Source: Saccharopolyspora shandongensis (GTDB taxonomy: Bacteria > Actinomycetota > Actinomycetes > Mycobacteriales > Pseudonocardiaceae). From it: 64,000 nt of DNA. Made by a program: the position numbers and the translations under genes. The notes beneath the pieces were generated by a model. The model was not told the origin of the DNA, did no database searches, and saw nothing but the letters and a program-made list of their open reading frames with translations. This document shows positions 37,180 to 45,738 of the stretch, in pieces; position 1 is the first letter of the stretch; the number at the start of each line of letters is the position of its first letter. The stretch is from positions 1 through 64,000 of the forward strand of contig NZ_FNOK01000034.1 in assembly GCF_900106995.1 (NCBI RefSeq), read 5' to 3'.

Positions 37180-37845
37180 ATGGGGATTGTGCAGTCGGTG
37201 AACCTCGCGGTGGTGCGGACCGGGGATTGGACCGGGCGCGTGGGGCGCAGCGGTATCGACAAGCACCCGGCCGGTGGGCCGGTGTGGTTCGAGCAGGCCG
37301 GCGTGCGCGGCGACACGGTGTGCGACCTGAAGTACCACGGGGCTTGGTACCAGGCGGCCTACGCCTTCGACAGCGAGGAACTCCGGTACTGGTCGCAGGA
37401 GTTGGGGCGCGAGCTGGTTCCGGGCAATGCCGGCGAGAACCTCACGTTGGTCGGGTGCGACAGCAGTTCCGCGGTGATCGGTGAGCGGTGGCGGATCGGT
37501 GGGGCGGTGCTGCGGGTGACGGGTCCACGCACGCCGTGCCGGGTGTTCGCCGGGTTCTGGGACGTCAAGGGCCTGGTCAAGCGGTTCAGCGAGCACGGCC
37601 GGACCGGTGCGTACCTGGCGGTGGAGGAGCCGGGCGAGATCAGCGCGGGCGATGCGGTCGAGGTGCTCTCCCGGCCGGCGCACGGGGTGCAGGTGTCCGA
37701 GGTGTTCGCCTTGAAGATGCAGGACCGCGGTGACCTGGCCGAACACGTCACCGGTGGCCTCGCCGATCTGCCGGAGAAGTGGCGCGAGTCGATCGCCGCG
37801 AGGGTGCAGCGCTACCGCTCGGGGCGGCATTCGACGATGGCGTAG
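37180..37845 (+). CDS. MOSC-domain protein
   Basis: A 221-residue stand-alone MOSC protein (like YiiM). The N-terminal beta-rich part begins GIVQSVNLAVV, the LKYHGAWYQAAYAFDSEEL segment is typical, and the conserved cysteine that binds the molybdenum cofactor is in RTPCRVFAGF. Relatives reduce N-hydroxylated compounds. The ATG follows TAGGTT at 6 nt. Its last 34 bp overlap the convergent O-methyltransferase gene. Confidence 0.88.
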   Translation: MGIVQSVNLAVVRTGDWTGRVGRSGIDKHPAGGPVWFEQAGVRGDTVCDLKYHGAWYQAAYAFDSEELRYWSQELGRELVPGNAGENLTLVGCDSSSAVIGERWRIGGAVLRVTGPRTPCRVFAGFWDVKGLVKRFSEHGRTGAYLAVEEPGEISAGDAVEVLSRPAHGVQVSEVFALKMQDRGDLAEHVTGGLADLPEKWRESIAARVQRYRSGRHSTMA

Positions 37846-38816
37846 CCGTTGTCCAGCGGCGTGAAATCCTCGACGGCGAGCCCGGCGGCCTCCGCGACCT
37901 GCTGGGTTCGGTCGAGATCGCGCATCCGGCCGCCGACGTAGATCATCATCCGCAGGTCCATCTCGGTGAACAGCGCCATCCGCTCCCGGTCCGGCAGCAG
38001 TTCGATGATCAGCAGTCGCCCGCCCGGGGCGATCGCCCGCTTGCAGTTCTCCAGGATCCGGGTGGCGTCCTCGTCGTCCCAGTCGCCGAGGACGTCGCAG
38101 ACCACCACGGCGTCGGCCTGGATGGGCAGTGGGTCGAAGAAGCTCGCGGTGACCACCTCGGAGCGGTCGCCGACGCCCTGTTCGCGCAGGTAGTCGGCGG
38201 CGCTGCGGGCCGGTCCGGTCAGGTCGACCAGGATGCCGCGCGCCTTCGGGTTGGCCCGGAGGATCTCGGCGAGCAGCACGCCCTTGCCGCCGCCGACGTC
38301 GGCGATCCGGCCGTATGCGCTCCAGTCGTGCGCGACGGCGATCAGCGGGGCGATCCCGTAGGTCTTGGTCTCCATGAGGGCGTCGAACGAGTCCGACAGT
38401 TGCGGGTTGTGCGCCAGGTCTTCCCAGAAGGACCGGCCGAACGCGGCCGGATAGGCGGGGTGGCGGCCGCGGACCTGCTCGATGAGCTCGACGAACGCGA
38501 GGTCGGCGCGGCCGACGGCGCCGTCCAGGTCCAGCCAGGGCTGGGGGCCGTCGTCCAGGTCGCTGCGCAGTGCCTCCGAGGCGTCGTTGGGGCCGAAGAC
38601 GTCGTGCTCGGGTTCGGTGAACATGCCGCGGTGCACCAGGAATCGCAGGACGCGCCCGAGCGGATCGGCCTCGGCCCGGCAGCGGTGCGCGATGTCGGCG
38701 AGCGGGAGCGGGCCGTCCTTGACCGCGTCGGGCACCCGGAGGGTGGCCGCCGTGCGGACTGCGAACGGCGTGGCCAGGTCGGCCATAGCCCAGACGTCCG
38801 GCGACTCGGGGGGCAT
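37812..38816 (-). CDS. O-methyltransferase (family 2, acetylserotonin/hydroxyneurosporene type)
   Basis: This 334-residue methyltransferase has an N-terminal dimerisation domain (FAVRTAATLRVPDAVKDGPL, IAHRCRAEADPLGRVLRFLV) and a C-terminal SAM domain with IADVGGGKGVLLAEIL and an acidic VVVCDVLGDWDDEDA where the catalytic histidine would be. Enzymes of this type decorate polyketides and other aromatics in actinomycetes. The catalytic histidine normally found as H-x-W-D is replaced (GDWDD), so activity is not certain. The ATG at 38816 follows TACCCT at 7 nt. No cluster surrounds it. Confidence 0.8.
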   Translation of the reverse strand: MPPESPDVWAMADLATPFAVRTAATLRVPDAVKDGPLPLADIAHRCRAEADPLGRVLRFLVHRGMFTEPEHDVFGPNDASEALRSDLDDGPQPWLDLDGAVGRADLAFVELIEQVRGRHPAYPAAFGRSFWEDLAHNPQLSDSFDALMETKTYGIAPLIAVAHDWSAYGRIADVGGGKGVLLAEILRANPKARGILVDLTGPARSAADYLREQGVGDRSEVVTASFFDPLPIQADAVVVCDVLGDWDDEDATRILENCKRAIAPGGRLLIIELLPDRERMALFTEMDLRMMIYVGGRMRDLDRTQQVAEAAGLAVEDFTPLDNGYAIVECRPER

Positions 38817-39002
38817 GCGTTGCAGGGTAAGCCCGTCCGGCCTGCTCAGCGCGCCGCGAGCAGCCCGCCGGGGCTGAACGCGCTTTCGACCGGGTCCGGC
38901 TGTGCTTTGTGGACAGCTCGTCGACGCCACGCTGGGTTCGATGGCGCGGGTGCGAAGTCGTTGTTCCTGAAGGGAAAGCCCGCGTGCGGCCGGCCGCCGA
39001 GT

Positions 39003-39050
39003 GGATCGCGAGCCCCTCGGGCCGAAGCGGCCCGAAGGGCTCGCCGATCC
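39003..39050 (-). terminator. Long hairpin after the VOC gene
   Basis: A 17-bp stem with one mismatch (39008-39024 with 39028-39044) starting GCGAGCCC, a 3-nt loop, and an outer GGATC/GATCC pairing. It begins just past the VOC stop, without a T tract. The rest of the 38817-39051 gap shows no gene. Confidence 0.65.
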
Positions 39051-39051
39051 G

Positions 39052-39489
39052 CTATACGCCGAAGACGCCTTCGCTGATCGCGCTCGGCGCCCCGGGGCTG
39101 CCCTGCTTCACGTCCCAGGTCCAGAACTCGACGACGTTGTGGTCCGGGTCGGCCACGTACGCCGAGCGCGCATTGCCCGGACCGAACTCCACCTCGTCGA
39201 CCTGCGCGCCCTGCGCGCGAACTCGCTCGACGACCGCGTCGTACTCGTCGTCGCTCACCGACAGGGCGTAGTGGACGTGCACGCCGCCCCGGGCGCGGGC
39301 TATGCCCAGGGCCGGCTTCCACAAGCCGATCCTGGTGCCGCCGGCCAGCACCCACACCGCTTCGCGGTTGCGCCAGTGCCCGCCTTCCCAGCGTTCGATG
39401 ACCGGGAATCCGAGCACCTCGGTGTAGAAGCGCTCCGCGGCGTCGAGGTCCGCCACCTCCAGGACCAGTTCGTTCACACCGGACGTCAT
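39052..39489 (-). CDS. VOC-family protein divergent from an ArsR regulator
   Basis: A 145-residue vicinal-oxygen-chelate protein: VNELVLEVADLDAAERFYTE at the start, GVHVHYALSV in the middle and YVADPDHNVVEFWTWD at the end. Histidine and glutamate residues in the usual metal positions are present. The second of two ATGs (39489) is preferred because GGAGG is 6 nt upstream of it and directly abuts the first. It shares a promoter with an ArsR repressor, so it is probably induced by that protein's ligand. It has no cysteine pair, unlike the arsenic-lyase ArsI. Confidence 0.85.
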   Translation of the reverse strand: MTSGVNELVLEVADLDAAERFYTEVLGFPVIERWEGGHWRNREAVWVLAGGTRIGLWKPALGIARARGGVHVHYALSVSDDEYDAVVERVRAQGAQVDEVEFGPGNARSAYVADPDHNVVEFWTWDVKQGSPGAPSAISEGVFGV

Positions 39490-39496
39490 CGCCATC

Positions 39497-39535
39497 CTCC
39501 TATATAGGTAACTGCCGATTCTCTTTATATAGGAG
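39497..39535. promoter_or_regulatory. ArsR operator in the VOC/arsR divergent promoter
   Basis: Perfect 10-bp arms CTCCTATATA (39497-39506) and TATATAGGAG (39526-39535) are separated by 19 bp; the first arm itself overlaps the palindrome CCTATATAGG. Both start codons are within 21 bp. The left arm also contains the VOC ribosome-binding site. Confidence 0.7.
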
Positions 39536-39555
39536 AGTGGCGATACAATGGGCTG

Positions 39556-39843
39556 GTGGGCGACGATGATCTGGCACACACCGCTGGCCTGTTCCGGGCG
39601 ATGGGGCACCCCATCCGGCTCGGCGTCCTCGACCGCCTGCGTCGCGAGGGCGAGATCTGCGCCTGCGACTTCACCGAGTACTTCGGGGTGAGCCAGCCGA
39701 CGATCTCCGGCCACCTGCGCACGTTGCGCGAGGCCGGGCTGGTGCGAACCCGCCGGGACGGCACCCAGATCTGCTACTCGCTCGACCCGGCGGCGCTGGA
39801 CGTGGTCCGGCGGATGTCCGTTTCGCTGGTTCCGTCCGCGTAG
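39556..39843 (+). CDS. ArsR-family repressor with CxC motif
   Basis: A 95-residue winged-helix ArsR protein: FRAMGHPIRLGVLDRL, GEICACDFTEYFGVSQPTIS and HLRTLREAGLVRTRRDG. The CAC at the start of the recognition helix matches the CVC metal/arsenite-sensing position of ArsR-type sensors, so thiophilic metal or thiol sensing is possible. The GTG start is 6 nt after a near-consensus TACAAT -10, so the transcript is probably leaderless. No arsenic transporter gene is nearby. Confidence 0.88.
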   Translation: MGDDDLAHTAGLFRAMGHPIRLGVLDRLRREGEICACDFTEYFGVSQPTISGHLRTLREAGLVRTRRDGTQICYSLDPAALDVVRRMSVSLVPSA

Positions 39844-39904
39844 AGGCGTGCGGGGTGGCGGGGCGTCCCGGTACGGTGGCGAAGAGCCCGGGAGGACGGT
39901 CCGC

Positions 39905-40342
39905 ATGCGCCTGGCCGAAATGGCCGATCTGACCCGCCGAGACGCCGCCGACGGCGTGCAGCAGCAGATCGTCGCGGCAGTCATCGATGCCGGTGGGCAA
40001 GTCCTGCTGGTGCGTCGCCGCGAGACGGATTCCCGCGGCGGCGAATGGGAATTCCCCGGCGGCAAGGTCGATCCCGGTGAAGACCTGAACACGGCGCTGC
40101 GCCGCGAGGTGGTCGAGGAGACCGGCCTCCGCATCGCGGAGATCAACGGCTACCTGGGCGCGTTCGACTACATCACCCGGAGTGGCACGTACAACCGCCA
40201 GCACACCTGGTCGGTCACCGTCGCCACGGCCGAAGGCGTGAGGCTGACCGAGCACGACGCGTACGCCTGGGTGTCGGCGGCCGGCGAGATCCCGCTCGGC
40301 GCCGATCTCGAAGGCATCCTGGAGAAGTACTTCAAGTCCTGA
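39905..40342 (+). CDS. Nudix hydrolase (MutT-like)
   Basis: A 145-residue Nudix protein with a full Nudix box, GGKVDPGEDLNTALRREVVE followed by ETGL, in the order G-x5-E-x7-R-E-x2-E-E. The preceding WEFPGGKV is typical of MutT-type enzymes that hydrolyse oxidised nucleotides such as 8-oxo-dGTP, though other NDP-X substrates are possible. The ATG at 39905 has GGGAGG upstream; the longer frame to 39848 is not needed. Confidence 0.88.
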   Translation: MRLAEMADLTRRDAADGVQQQIVAAVIDAGGQVLLVRRRETDSRGGEWEFPGGKVDPGEDLNTALRREVVEETGLRIAEINGYLGAFDYITRSGTYNRQHTWSVTVATAEGVRLTEHDAYAWVSAAGEIPLGADLEGILEKYFKS

Positions 40343-40723
40343 TCGTCCTGAGTGGACGAGTAGGCGTGAAGTCGCTGTGCCGGCGGTGGTGCCGCGCTTC
40401 TCGCCAGGATCTCCTGATGGGCGAAATAGGTCGTAGTCCCTGCGTCGTGCGGGGCAGCCCTGGGGCGCCTCGCGGACCGTTCGGGGCGTGAGCGGCGACC
40501 GGTCCCGGTCGGGCTGCATTCGATCTCATCAGCATCCGCCGGCGGTTCGGCGTGGGAAGTCGTCCGCGCCCTCCTCGGATCCGTCAGGTCTTCACCGCTA
40601 CCCGATCGGGCCTGTGATGCAGCGCACCCTGTTGCATTGGCCGCGTTTCTGGGAAAGATTGGAGTACCAAAGGTTTGGTTTCCTAGTAATTACCGACCGG
40701 TTCGGCGGAAGGTGCGTTGCGAC
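40343..40723. promoter_or_regulatory. Gene-free interval with operator-like palindrome before mmsA
   Basis: No convincing gene occurs in this 381-bp gap. Close to mmsA lies a perfect palindrome ACCAAA-GG-TTTGGT (40666-40679) followed by an AT-rich TAGTAATTA that could serve as -10. It is a candidate operator for the valine catabolic operon; no regulator gene is adjacent. Confidence 0.4.
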
Positions 40724-42223
40724 ATGACCAACGAGCTGGAGCACTTCATCGGCGGCAAGCGCGTGGCGGGGACGTCCGGGTCCTTCGGTGACGTGTTCGA
40801 TCCCAACACCGGGCAGGTGCAGGCCAGGGTGCCGCTGGCCTCGGCGGAGGAGGTCGCGGCGGCGGTCGACAACGCCGCCGAGGCGCAGCCGGCGTGGGCC
40901 GCGACGAACCCGCAGAAGCGGGCGCGGGTGCTGATGCGGTTCCTCCAGCTGGTCAACGACGAGATGGACTCGCTGGCCAGGCTGCTCGCCTCGGAGCACG
41001 GCAAGACCGTCGCCGACGCCAAGGGCGACATCCAGCGCGGCCTGGAGGTCGTCGAGTTCGCCGTCGGCATCCCGCACCTGCTCAAGGGCGAGTACAGCGA
41101 GAACGTCGGCACCAGCATCGACGTGTACTCGATGCGGCAGCCGCTGGGCGTGGTCGCCGGCATCACGCCGTTCAACTTCCCCGCGATGATCCCGCTGTGG
41201 AAGGCCGCGCCGGCCATCGCCTGCGGCAACGCCTTCGTGCTCAAGCCCTCCGAACGCGACCCCTCGGTGCCGCTGCGGCTGGCCGAGCTGTTCATCGAGG
41301 CCGGGCTGCCGCCGGGGATCTTCAACGTGGTCAACGGCGACAAGACCGCGGTGGACGCCATCCTGACCGAGCCGCGCATCGAGGCCGTCGGGTTCGTCGG
41401 CTCGTCGGCGATCGCCGAGTACATCTACTCGACCGCCGCGGCCCACGGGAAGCGCGCGCAGTGCTTCGGCGGCGCCAAGAATCACCTGATCGTGATGCCC
41501 GACGCCGACCTGGACCAGGCCGTCGACGCCCTGATCGGCGCCGGTTATGGCTCCGCCGGGGAGCGCTGCATGGCGATCTCGGTCGCGGTCCCGGTCGGCG
41601 AGGCCACCGCCGACGCGTTGGTCGAGAAGCTCGTCGAGCGGGTGCAGCGGCTGACGATCGGCACCAGCTTCGACGAGGCCGCCGACTTCGGCCCGCTGGT
41701 GACCAAGCAGGCCTGGCAGCGGGTCCGCGACCTGATCGGCGTCGGTGTCGAGGAAGGCGCGAAGCTGCTGGTCGACGGCCGGGACTTCGAGCTCGCCGGG
41801 CACGAGGACGGCTTCTTCCTGGGCGCCTCGCTGTTCGACCACGTCACCCCGGACATGCGGATCTACCAGGAGGAGATCTTCGGGCCGGTGCTGTCGGTGG
41901 TCCGCGCCGCCGACTACGACGAGGCGGTCCGGCTGCCCAGCGAGAACGAGTACGGCAACGGCGTGGCGATCTTCACCCGCGACGGCGATGCGGCGCGCGA
42001 GTTCGTCTCCCGCGTCAACACCGGCATGGTCGGCGTCAACGTGCCGATCCCGGTGCCGATCGCCTACCACACCTTCGGCGGCTGGAAGCGGTCCGGATTC
42101 GGCGACCTCAACCAGCACGGGCCGGACTCGATCCGGTTCTACACCAAGACCAAGACGGTCACCTCGCGCTGGCCCTCCGGCCTCAAGGAAGGCGCCAGCT
42201 TCACCATTCCGACGATGCACTGA
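40724..42223 (+). CDS. mmsA: CoA-acylating methylmalonate-semialdehyde dehydrogenase
   Basis: MmsA oxidises methylmalonate semialdehyde to propionyl-CoA with NAD and CoA, the last step of valine breakdown (and of myo-inositol or beta-alanine routes). The catalytic cysteine is in SAGERCMAISVAVPVG; GITPFNFPAMIPLWKAAPAI and GGAKNHLIVMPDADLDQAVD are hallmarks of this aldehyde dehydrogenase branch. The ATG at 40724 has GGAAGGTG a little upstream; length 499. It heads an operon with acyl-CoA dehydrogenase, hydroxyisobutyryl-CoA hydrolase and mmsB. Confidence 0.95.
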   Translation: MTNELEHFIGGKRVAGTSGSFGDVFDPNTGQVQARVPLASAEEVAAAVDNAAEAQPAWAATNPQKRARVLMRFLQLVNDEMDSLARLLASEHGKTVADAKGDIQRGLEVVEFAVGIPHLLKGEYSENVGTSIDVYSMRQPLGVVAGITPFNFPAMIPLWKAAPAIACGNAFVLKPSERDPSVPLRLAELFIEAGLPPGIFNVVNGDKTAVDAILTEPRIEAVGFVGSSAIAEYIYSTAAAHGKRAQCFGGAKNHLIVMPDADLDQAVDALIGAGYGSAGERCMAISVAVPVGEATADALVEKLVERVQRLTIGTSFDEAADFGPLVTKQAWQRVRDLIGVGVEEGAKLLVDGRDFELAGHEDGFFLGASLFDHVTPDMRIYQEEIFGPVLSVVRAADYDEAVRLPSENEYGNGVAIFTRDGDAAREFVSRVNTGMVGVNVPIPVPIAYHTFGGWKRSGFGDLNQHGPDSIRFYTKTKTVTSRWPSGLKEGASFTIPTMH

Positions 42224-42228
42224 ACCGG

Positions 42229-42273
42229 GCGGGTGCGGCGGCGATCTCGTTGCGAAATCGCCGCCGCACCCGC
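42229..42273 (+). repeat. Strong hairpin between mmsA and the acyl-CoA dehydrogenase gene
   Basis: A perfect 17-bp stem (42229-42245 with 42257-42273, beginning GCGGGTGCGG) with an 11-nt loop starts six bases after the mmsA stop. No T tract follows. It may partly terminate transcription or protect the mmsA message in the operon. Confidence 0.7.
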
Positions 42274-42313
42274 GCCGGGAGGTGCGAAATCGCTCACGGG
42301 GAAGGGAGTGGAC

Positions 42314-43483
42314 GTGTCCGTTGCAGCCGTGGCCGGCCCGGTGTCGCCGTTCGATCTCACCGAGGACCAGCGCGCGATCCAGCAGACCGCGCGGGAGTTC
42401 GCCACCGAACAACTCGCCCCGCACGCCATCGAATGGGATCAGGCCAAGCACTTCCCGGTCGAGGCGCTGCGCGCAGCCGGGCAGCTCGGCATCGGCGGCA
42501 TCTACGTCGACGAGTCGGTCGGCGGCAGCGGGCTGAGCCGGTTCGACTCGGTGCTGATCTTCGAGGCGCTCGCCACCGGCGACCCGTCGATCGCCGCCTA
42601 CATCTCCATCCACAACATGTGCGCGGGCATGATCGACCGCTTCGGCAACGCCGAGCAGCGCGCCCGCTGGCTGCCTGGGCTGTGCTCGATGGAACGCCTG
42701 GCCAGCTACTGCCTCACCGAGCCCGGCGCGGGCTCGGACGCGGCGGCGCTGGAGACCCGCGCGGTTCGCGATGGCGGCGACTACCTGCTGACCGGCGTCA
42801 AGCAGTTCATCTCCGGCGGCGGGACCTCGGATGTCTACGTGGTGATGGCCCGCACCGGCGAGCCCGGCGCGAAGGGCATCTCCACCTTCGTCGTCGAGGG
42901 CGATTCCGAGGGCCTGTCCTTCGGCGCCAACGAGAAGAAGATGGGCTGGAACGCCCAGCCGACCCGGCAGGTGATCTTCGACGGCGTCCGGGTGCCCGCC
43001 GCCCAGCGGCTCGGCGACGAGGGCATCGGCTTCCGGATCGCCATGACCGGTCTGGACGGCGGCCGGCTCAGCATCGCCGCGTGCTCGCTCGGCGGCGCGC
43101 AGGCCGCGCTCGACAAGAGCCTCGCCTATGTGCGGGAGCGCAGCGCGTTCGGCGCCAAGCTCAGCGAGTTCCAGGTGCTGCAGTTCAAGCTCGCCGACAT
43201 GGCCACCGAACTGGAGGCCGCGCGGCTGCTGCTGTGGCGGGCGGCGTGGGCGCTGGACGTCAAGGACCCGGCGGCCACCCGGTTGTGCGCGATGGCCAAG
43301 CGGCTGGCCACCGACGCGGGGTTCGCGGTGGCCAACGAGGCACTTCAGATCCACGGTGGTTACGGCTACCTTGCCGAGTACGGCCTGGAGAAGATCGTCC
43401 GCGACCTGCGGGTGCATCAGATCCTGGAGGGTACCAACGAAATCATGCGGCTGATCATCTCCCGGGGGCTGCTGGCGGCCTGA
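42314..43483 (+). CDS. Acyl-CoA dehydrogenase, probably isobutyryl-CoA dehydrogenase
   Basis: This FAD enzyme of about 389 residues oxidises an acyl-CoA to the enoyl-CoA. SYCLTEPGAGSDAAALETRA binds FAD and substrate, and the C-terminal QIHGGYGYLAEYGLEKIVRD with LEGTNEIMRLII are standard; the catalytic base lies in the YGLEK/LEGTNE region. Between mmsA and the hydroxyisobutyryl-CoA hydrolase, isobutyryl-CoA is the logical substrate. Of two in-frame GTGs, the one at 42314 has GAAGGGAG at 5 nt. Specificity for short branched chains is inferred from context. Confidence 0.88.
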   Translation: MSVAAVAGPVSPFDLTEDQRAIQQTAREFATEQLAPHAIEWDQAKHFPVEALRAAGQLGIGGIYVDESVGGSGLSRFDSVLIFEALATGDPSIAAYISIHNMCAGMIDRFGNAEQRARWLPGLCSMERLASYCLTEPGAGSDAAALETRAVRDGGDYLLTGVKQFISGGGTSDVYVVMARTGEPGAKGISTFVVEGDSEGLSFGANEKKMGWNAQPTRQVIFDGVRVPAAQRLGDEGIGFRIAMTGLDGGRLSIAACSLGGAQAALDKSLAYVRERSAFGAKLSEFQVLQFKLADMATELEAARLLLWRAAWALDVKDPAATRLCAMAKRLATDAGFAVANEALQIHGGYGYLAEYGLEKIVRDLRVHQILEGTNEIMRLIISRGLLAA

Positions 43484-43603
43484 CCGCCGGCGGCACGGGG
43501 CAGCGCATCAGCTGCGCGGATCGGGTGGTGTGGGCGGGCGGCGGCGGCCGGTTCCGCCGCGCGCACCGATCCGCGCACACGGACAGAAACTTGGAGTCGC
43601 ATC

Positions 43604-44638
43604 ATGACGGAGCCCGAGATCCTGGTTCGCGAACAGGGCTCGCTCGGCCGGATCACGCTCAACCGCCCCAAGGCGCTCAACTCGCTGACGCTGGGGATGG
43701 TCCGGGCGATGGCGCAGGCGGTGGAGCAGTGGCGCACCGCTGAGCACATCCGGGCGATCCTGATCGACGGGGCCGGTGAGCGCGGGCTGTGCGCGGGCGG
43801 CGACGTCCGCGCCCTGCACGACGCGGCGAAGGCCGGTGACGAGTCGCTGCCCGCCGCGTTCTGGACCGAGGAGTACCAGCTCAACTCGGCCCTGGCGGGT
43901 TACCCGAAGCCGGTCGTCGGGATCATGGACGGCATCTGCATGGGCGGCGGCGTCGGCATCTCCGCGCACGGCTCGCACCGCGTGGTCACCGAGCGCTCCA
44001 AGGTCGGCATGCCCGAGGTCGGCATCGGCTTCATCCCCGACGTCGGCGGCACCTACCTGCTCTCCCGGGCCCCCGGCGAGCTCGGCACGCACCTGGCGCT
44101 GACCGGTGCGCCGGTCGGCGGCGCGGACGCGATCTACTGCGGGGTCGCCGACTACTACGTCAACAGCGCGAACCTGCCGGAACTCGTCGAGGCGCTGGCG
44201 GTCGGCGAGGTGGACGAGGTGCTGCAGAAGTTCTCCGAACCCGCACCCGAGGCGCCCCTGGCCGCGCAGCGGGAGTGGATCGACGCCGCGTACTCGGCGG
44301 ACGACGTCGAGGAGATCCTGCGGCGCCTGCGCGAGCGGCCGGAGGAAGCGGCCCGCGAGACCGCCGAGGTGATCGGGCAGAAGTCGCCGACCTCGCTCAA
44401 GGTCACCCGGAAGGCCCTGCGCAGCGACTACGACTCGCTGGAGGACGCCCTCGTCCAGGAATACCGGCTGGCCATGGCGTGCGTGCGCATCGGCGACTTC
44501 GTCGAGGGCGTGCGCGCGACGCTGGTCGACAAGGACCGCAACCCGCAGTGGTCGCCGGCACAGCTGTCCGATGTGGACGAGTCTCGGGTGGAGAAGTTCT
44601 TCGAACCGGTCGCGGACGAGCCGAAGCTGTTCGGCTGA
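43604..44638 (+). CDS. 3-hydroxyisobutyryl-CoA hydrolase (enoyl-CoA hydratase family)
   Basis: A 344-residue crotonase-fold enzyme, longer than the 260-residue enoyl-CoA hydratases. GERGLCAGGDVRALHD forms the oxyanion hole, and MPEVGIGFIPDVGGTYLLSR is the hallmark of the hydrolase (HIBCH) branch, including its catalytic glutamate. It releases CoA from 3-hydroxyisobutyryl-CoA, the step before MmsB. The ATG is separated from the acyl-CoA dehydrogenase by about 120 bp without a clear promoter. Confidence 0.9.
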   Translation: MTEPEILVREQGSLGRITLNRPKALNSLTLGMVRAMAQAVEQWRTAEHIRAILIDGAGERGLCAGGDVRALHDAAKAGDESLPAAFWTEEYQLNSALAGYPKPVVGIMDGICMGGGVGISAHGSHRVVTERSKVGMPEVGIGFIPDVGGTYLLSRAPGELGTHLALTGAPVGGADAIYCGVADYYVNSANLPELVEALAVGEVDEVLQKFSEPAPEAPLAAQREWIDAAYSADDVEEILRRLRERPEEAARETAEVIGQKSPTSLKVTRKALRSDYDSLEDALVQEYRLAMACVRIGDFVEGVRATLVDKDRNPQWSPAQLSDVDESRVEKFFEPVADEPKLFG

Positions 44639-44680
44639 TCCGCGGCGGCCTTGACGGAAGTTCCAGCGCAGAAGGGGAAA

Positions 44681-45577
44681 ATGACAATGGCTGTCATCGG
44701 ATTCATCGGGCTGGGCCACATGGGCGGCCCGATGTCGGCGAACCTCGTCAAGGCCGGCCACTCGGTGCAGGGGTTCGACCTGATCCCGGCGGCGCTGGAG
44801 GTCGCCGACCGGCACGGCGTGACCACCGTCGCATCGGCGGCCGATGCCGCCGCCGGTGCCGACGCGGTGATCACCATGCTGCCCAGCGGCAAGCACGTGC
44901 TGGCCTGCTACGACGAGGTGCTCGCCGCGGCCAAGCCCGGCACCCTGCTCATCGACTCCTCCACCGTCGACGTCGCGGACGCCCGCCAGGCGCACGAGCG
45001 GGCCGCCGAGGCGGGCTTCGGCTCCATCGACGCCCCGGTCTCGGGCGGCACCGCCGGCGCCGAGGCGGGCACCCTGACGTTCATGGTGGGCGGCTCGGAG
45101 GAGGACTTCCACCGCGCCGAACCGCTGCTGGAACCGATGGCGCGCAAGGTCATCCACTGCGGCGGGCCCGGCAACGGCCAGGTCACCAAGATGTGCAACA
45201 ACCTCATCCTCGGCGCGTCCATGGTCGCGGTGAGCGAGGCGTTCGTGCTGGGGGAGCGGCTGGGGCTGTCGCACCAGGCGCTCTACGACGTGGCGTCCAT
45301 CTCCACCGGGCAGTGCTGGGCGCTGACCACCAACTGCCCGGTGCCGGACCTGGTGGAGACCAGCCGCGCCAACCACGACTACGAGCCTGGCTTCGCCGCG
45401 GCGCTGATGCTCAAGGACCTCCGGTTGGCGACCTCGGCGGCGGAGCAGAGCGGCACCGACGCCGCGATCGGCCGCCTGGCCACCGAGCTCTACCGGCGGT
45501 TCAACGAGGAGGGCGGCGGCGACCTGGACTTCGGCGCGATCATCAAGTCCATCCGGGAGCACTCCGAACAGCGCTGA
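44681..45577 (+). CDS. mmsB: 3-hydroxyisobutyrate dehydrogenase
   Basis: MmsB oxidises 3-hydroxyisobutyrate to methylmalonate semialdehyde with NAD. The Rossmann start is IGFIGLGHMGGPMSANLVKAG, the substrate-binding DAPVSGGTAGAEAGTL follows, and the catalytic lysine lies in GNGQVTKMCNNLI. Length about 298 residues. GAAGGGGA precedes the ATG at 44681; 44687 is an alternative. It closes the valine operon, delivering substrate for MmsA at the other end. Confidence 0.93.
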   Translation: MTMAVIGFIGLGHMGGPMSANLVKAGHSVQGFDLIPAALEVADRHGVTTVASAADAAAGADAVITMLPSGKHVLACYDEVLAAAKPGTLLIDSSTVDVADARQAHERAAEAGFGSIDAPVSGGTAGAEAGTLTFMVGGSEEDFHRAEPLLEPMARKVIHCGGPGNGQVTKMCNNLILGASMVAVSEAFVLGERLGLSHQALYDVASISTGQCWALTTNCPVPDLVETSRANHDYEPGFAAALMLKDLRLATSAAEQSGTDAAIGRLATELYRRFNEEGGGDLDFGAIIKSIREHSEQR

Positions 45578-45591
45578 CGACCGGCTGCCGG

Positions 45592-45642
45592 TTTCGCGAG
45601 GAATTACCGTTTCCCCCAGGTGGTGGTCGGTTCCTCGTGAAA
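45592..45642 (+). terminator. Hairpin downstream of mmsB
   Basis: TTTCGCGAGGAA (45592-45603) can pair with TTCCTCGTGAAA (45631-45642) with one G-T pair, across a 27-nt loop. It lies 15 bases after the mmsB stop and may end the operon. Confidence 0.45.
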
Positions 45643-45738
45643 TCGTGCTGTACCGCGGGAAGTGCGCACGCGGGGTGGTCGCGGGCGGGACCCGGGGCGG
45701 CGCACGGCGTCATCTGACCGGGCGTACCCTGACGCTCT

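Noticed and set aside
39052-39489. VOC gene as ArsI (carbon-arsenic lyase)
   Set aside because: Despite the ArsR neighbour, the protein has no cysteine and so lacks the vicinal cysteine pair required by ArsI.
40894-43743. A 949-codon plus-strand frame overlapping mmsA and the acyl-CoA dehydrogenase gene
   Set aside because: It is out of frame with both recognisable enzymes, spans their junction and is low in aromatic residues, so it is a shadow frame.
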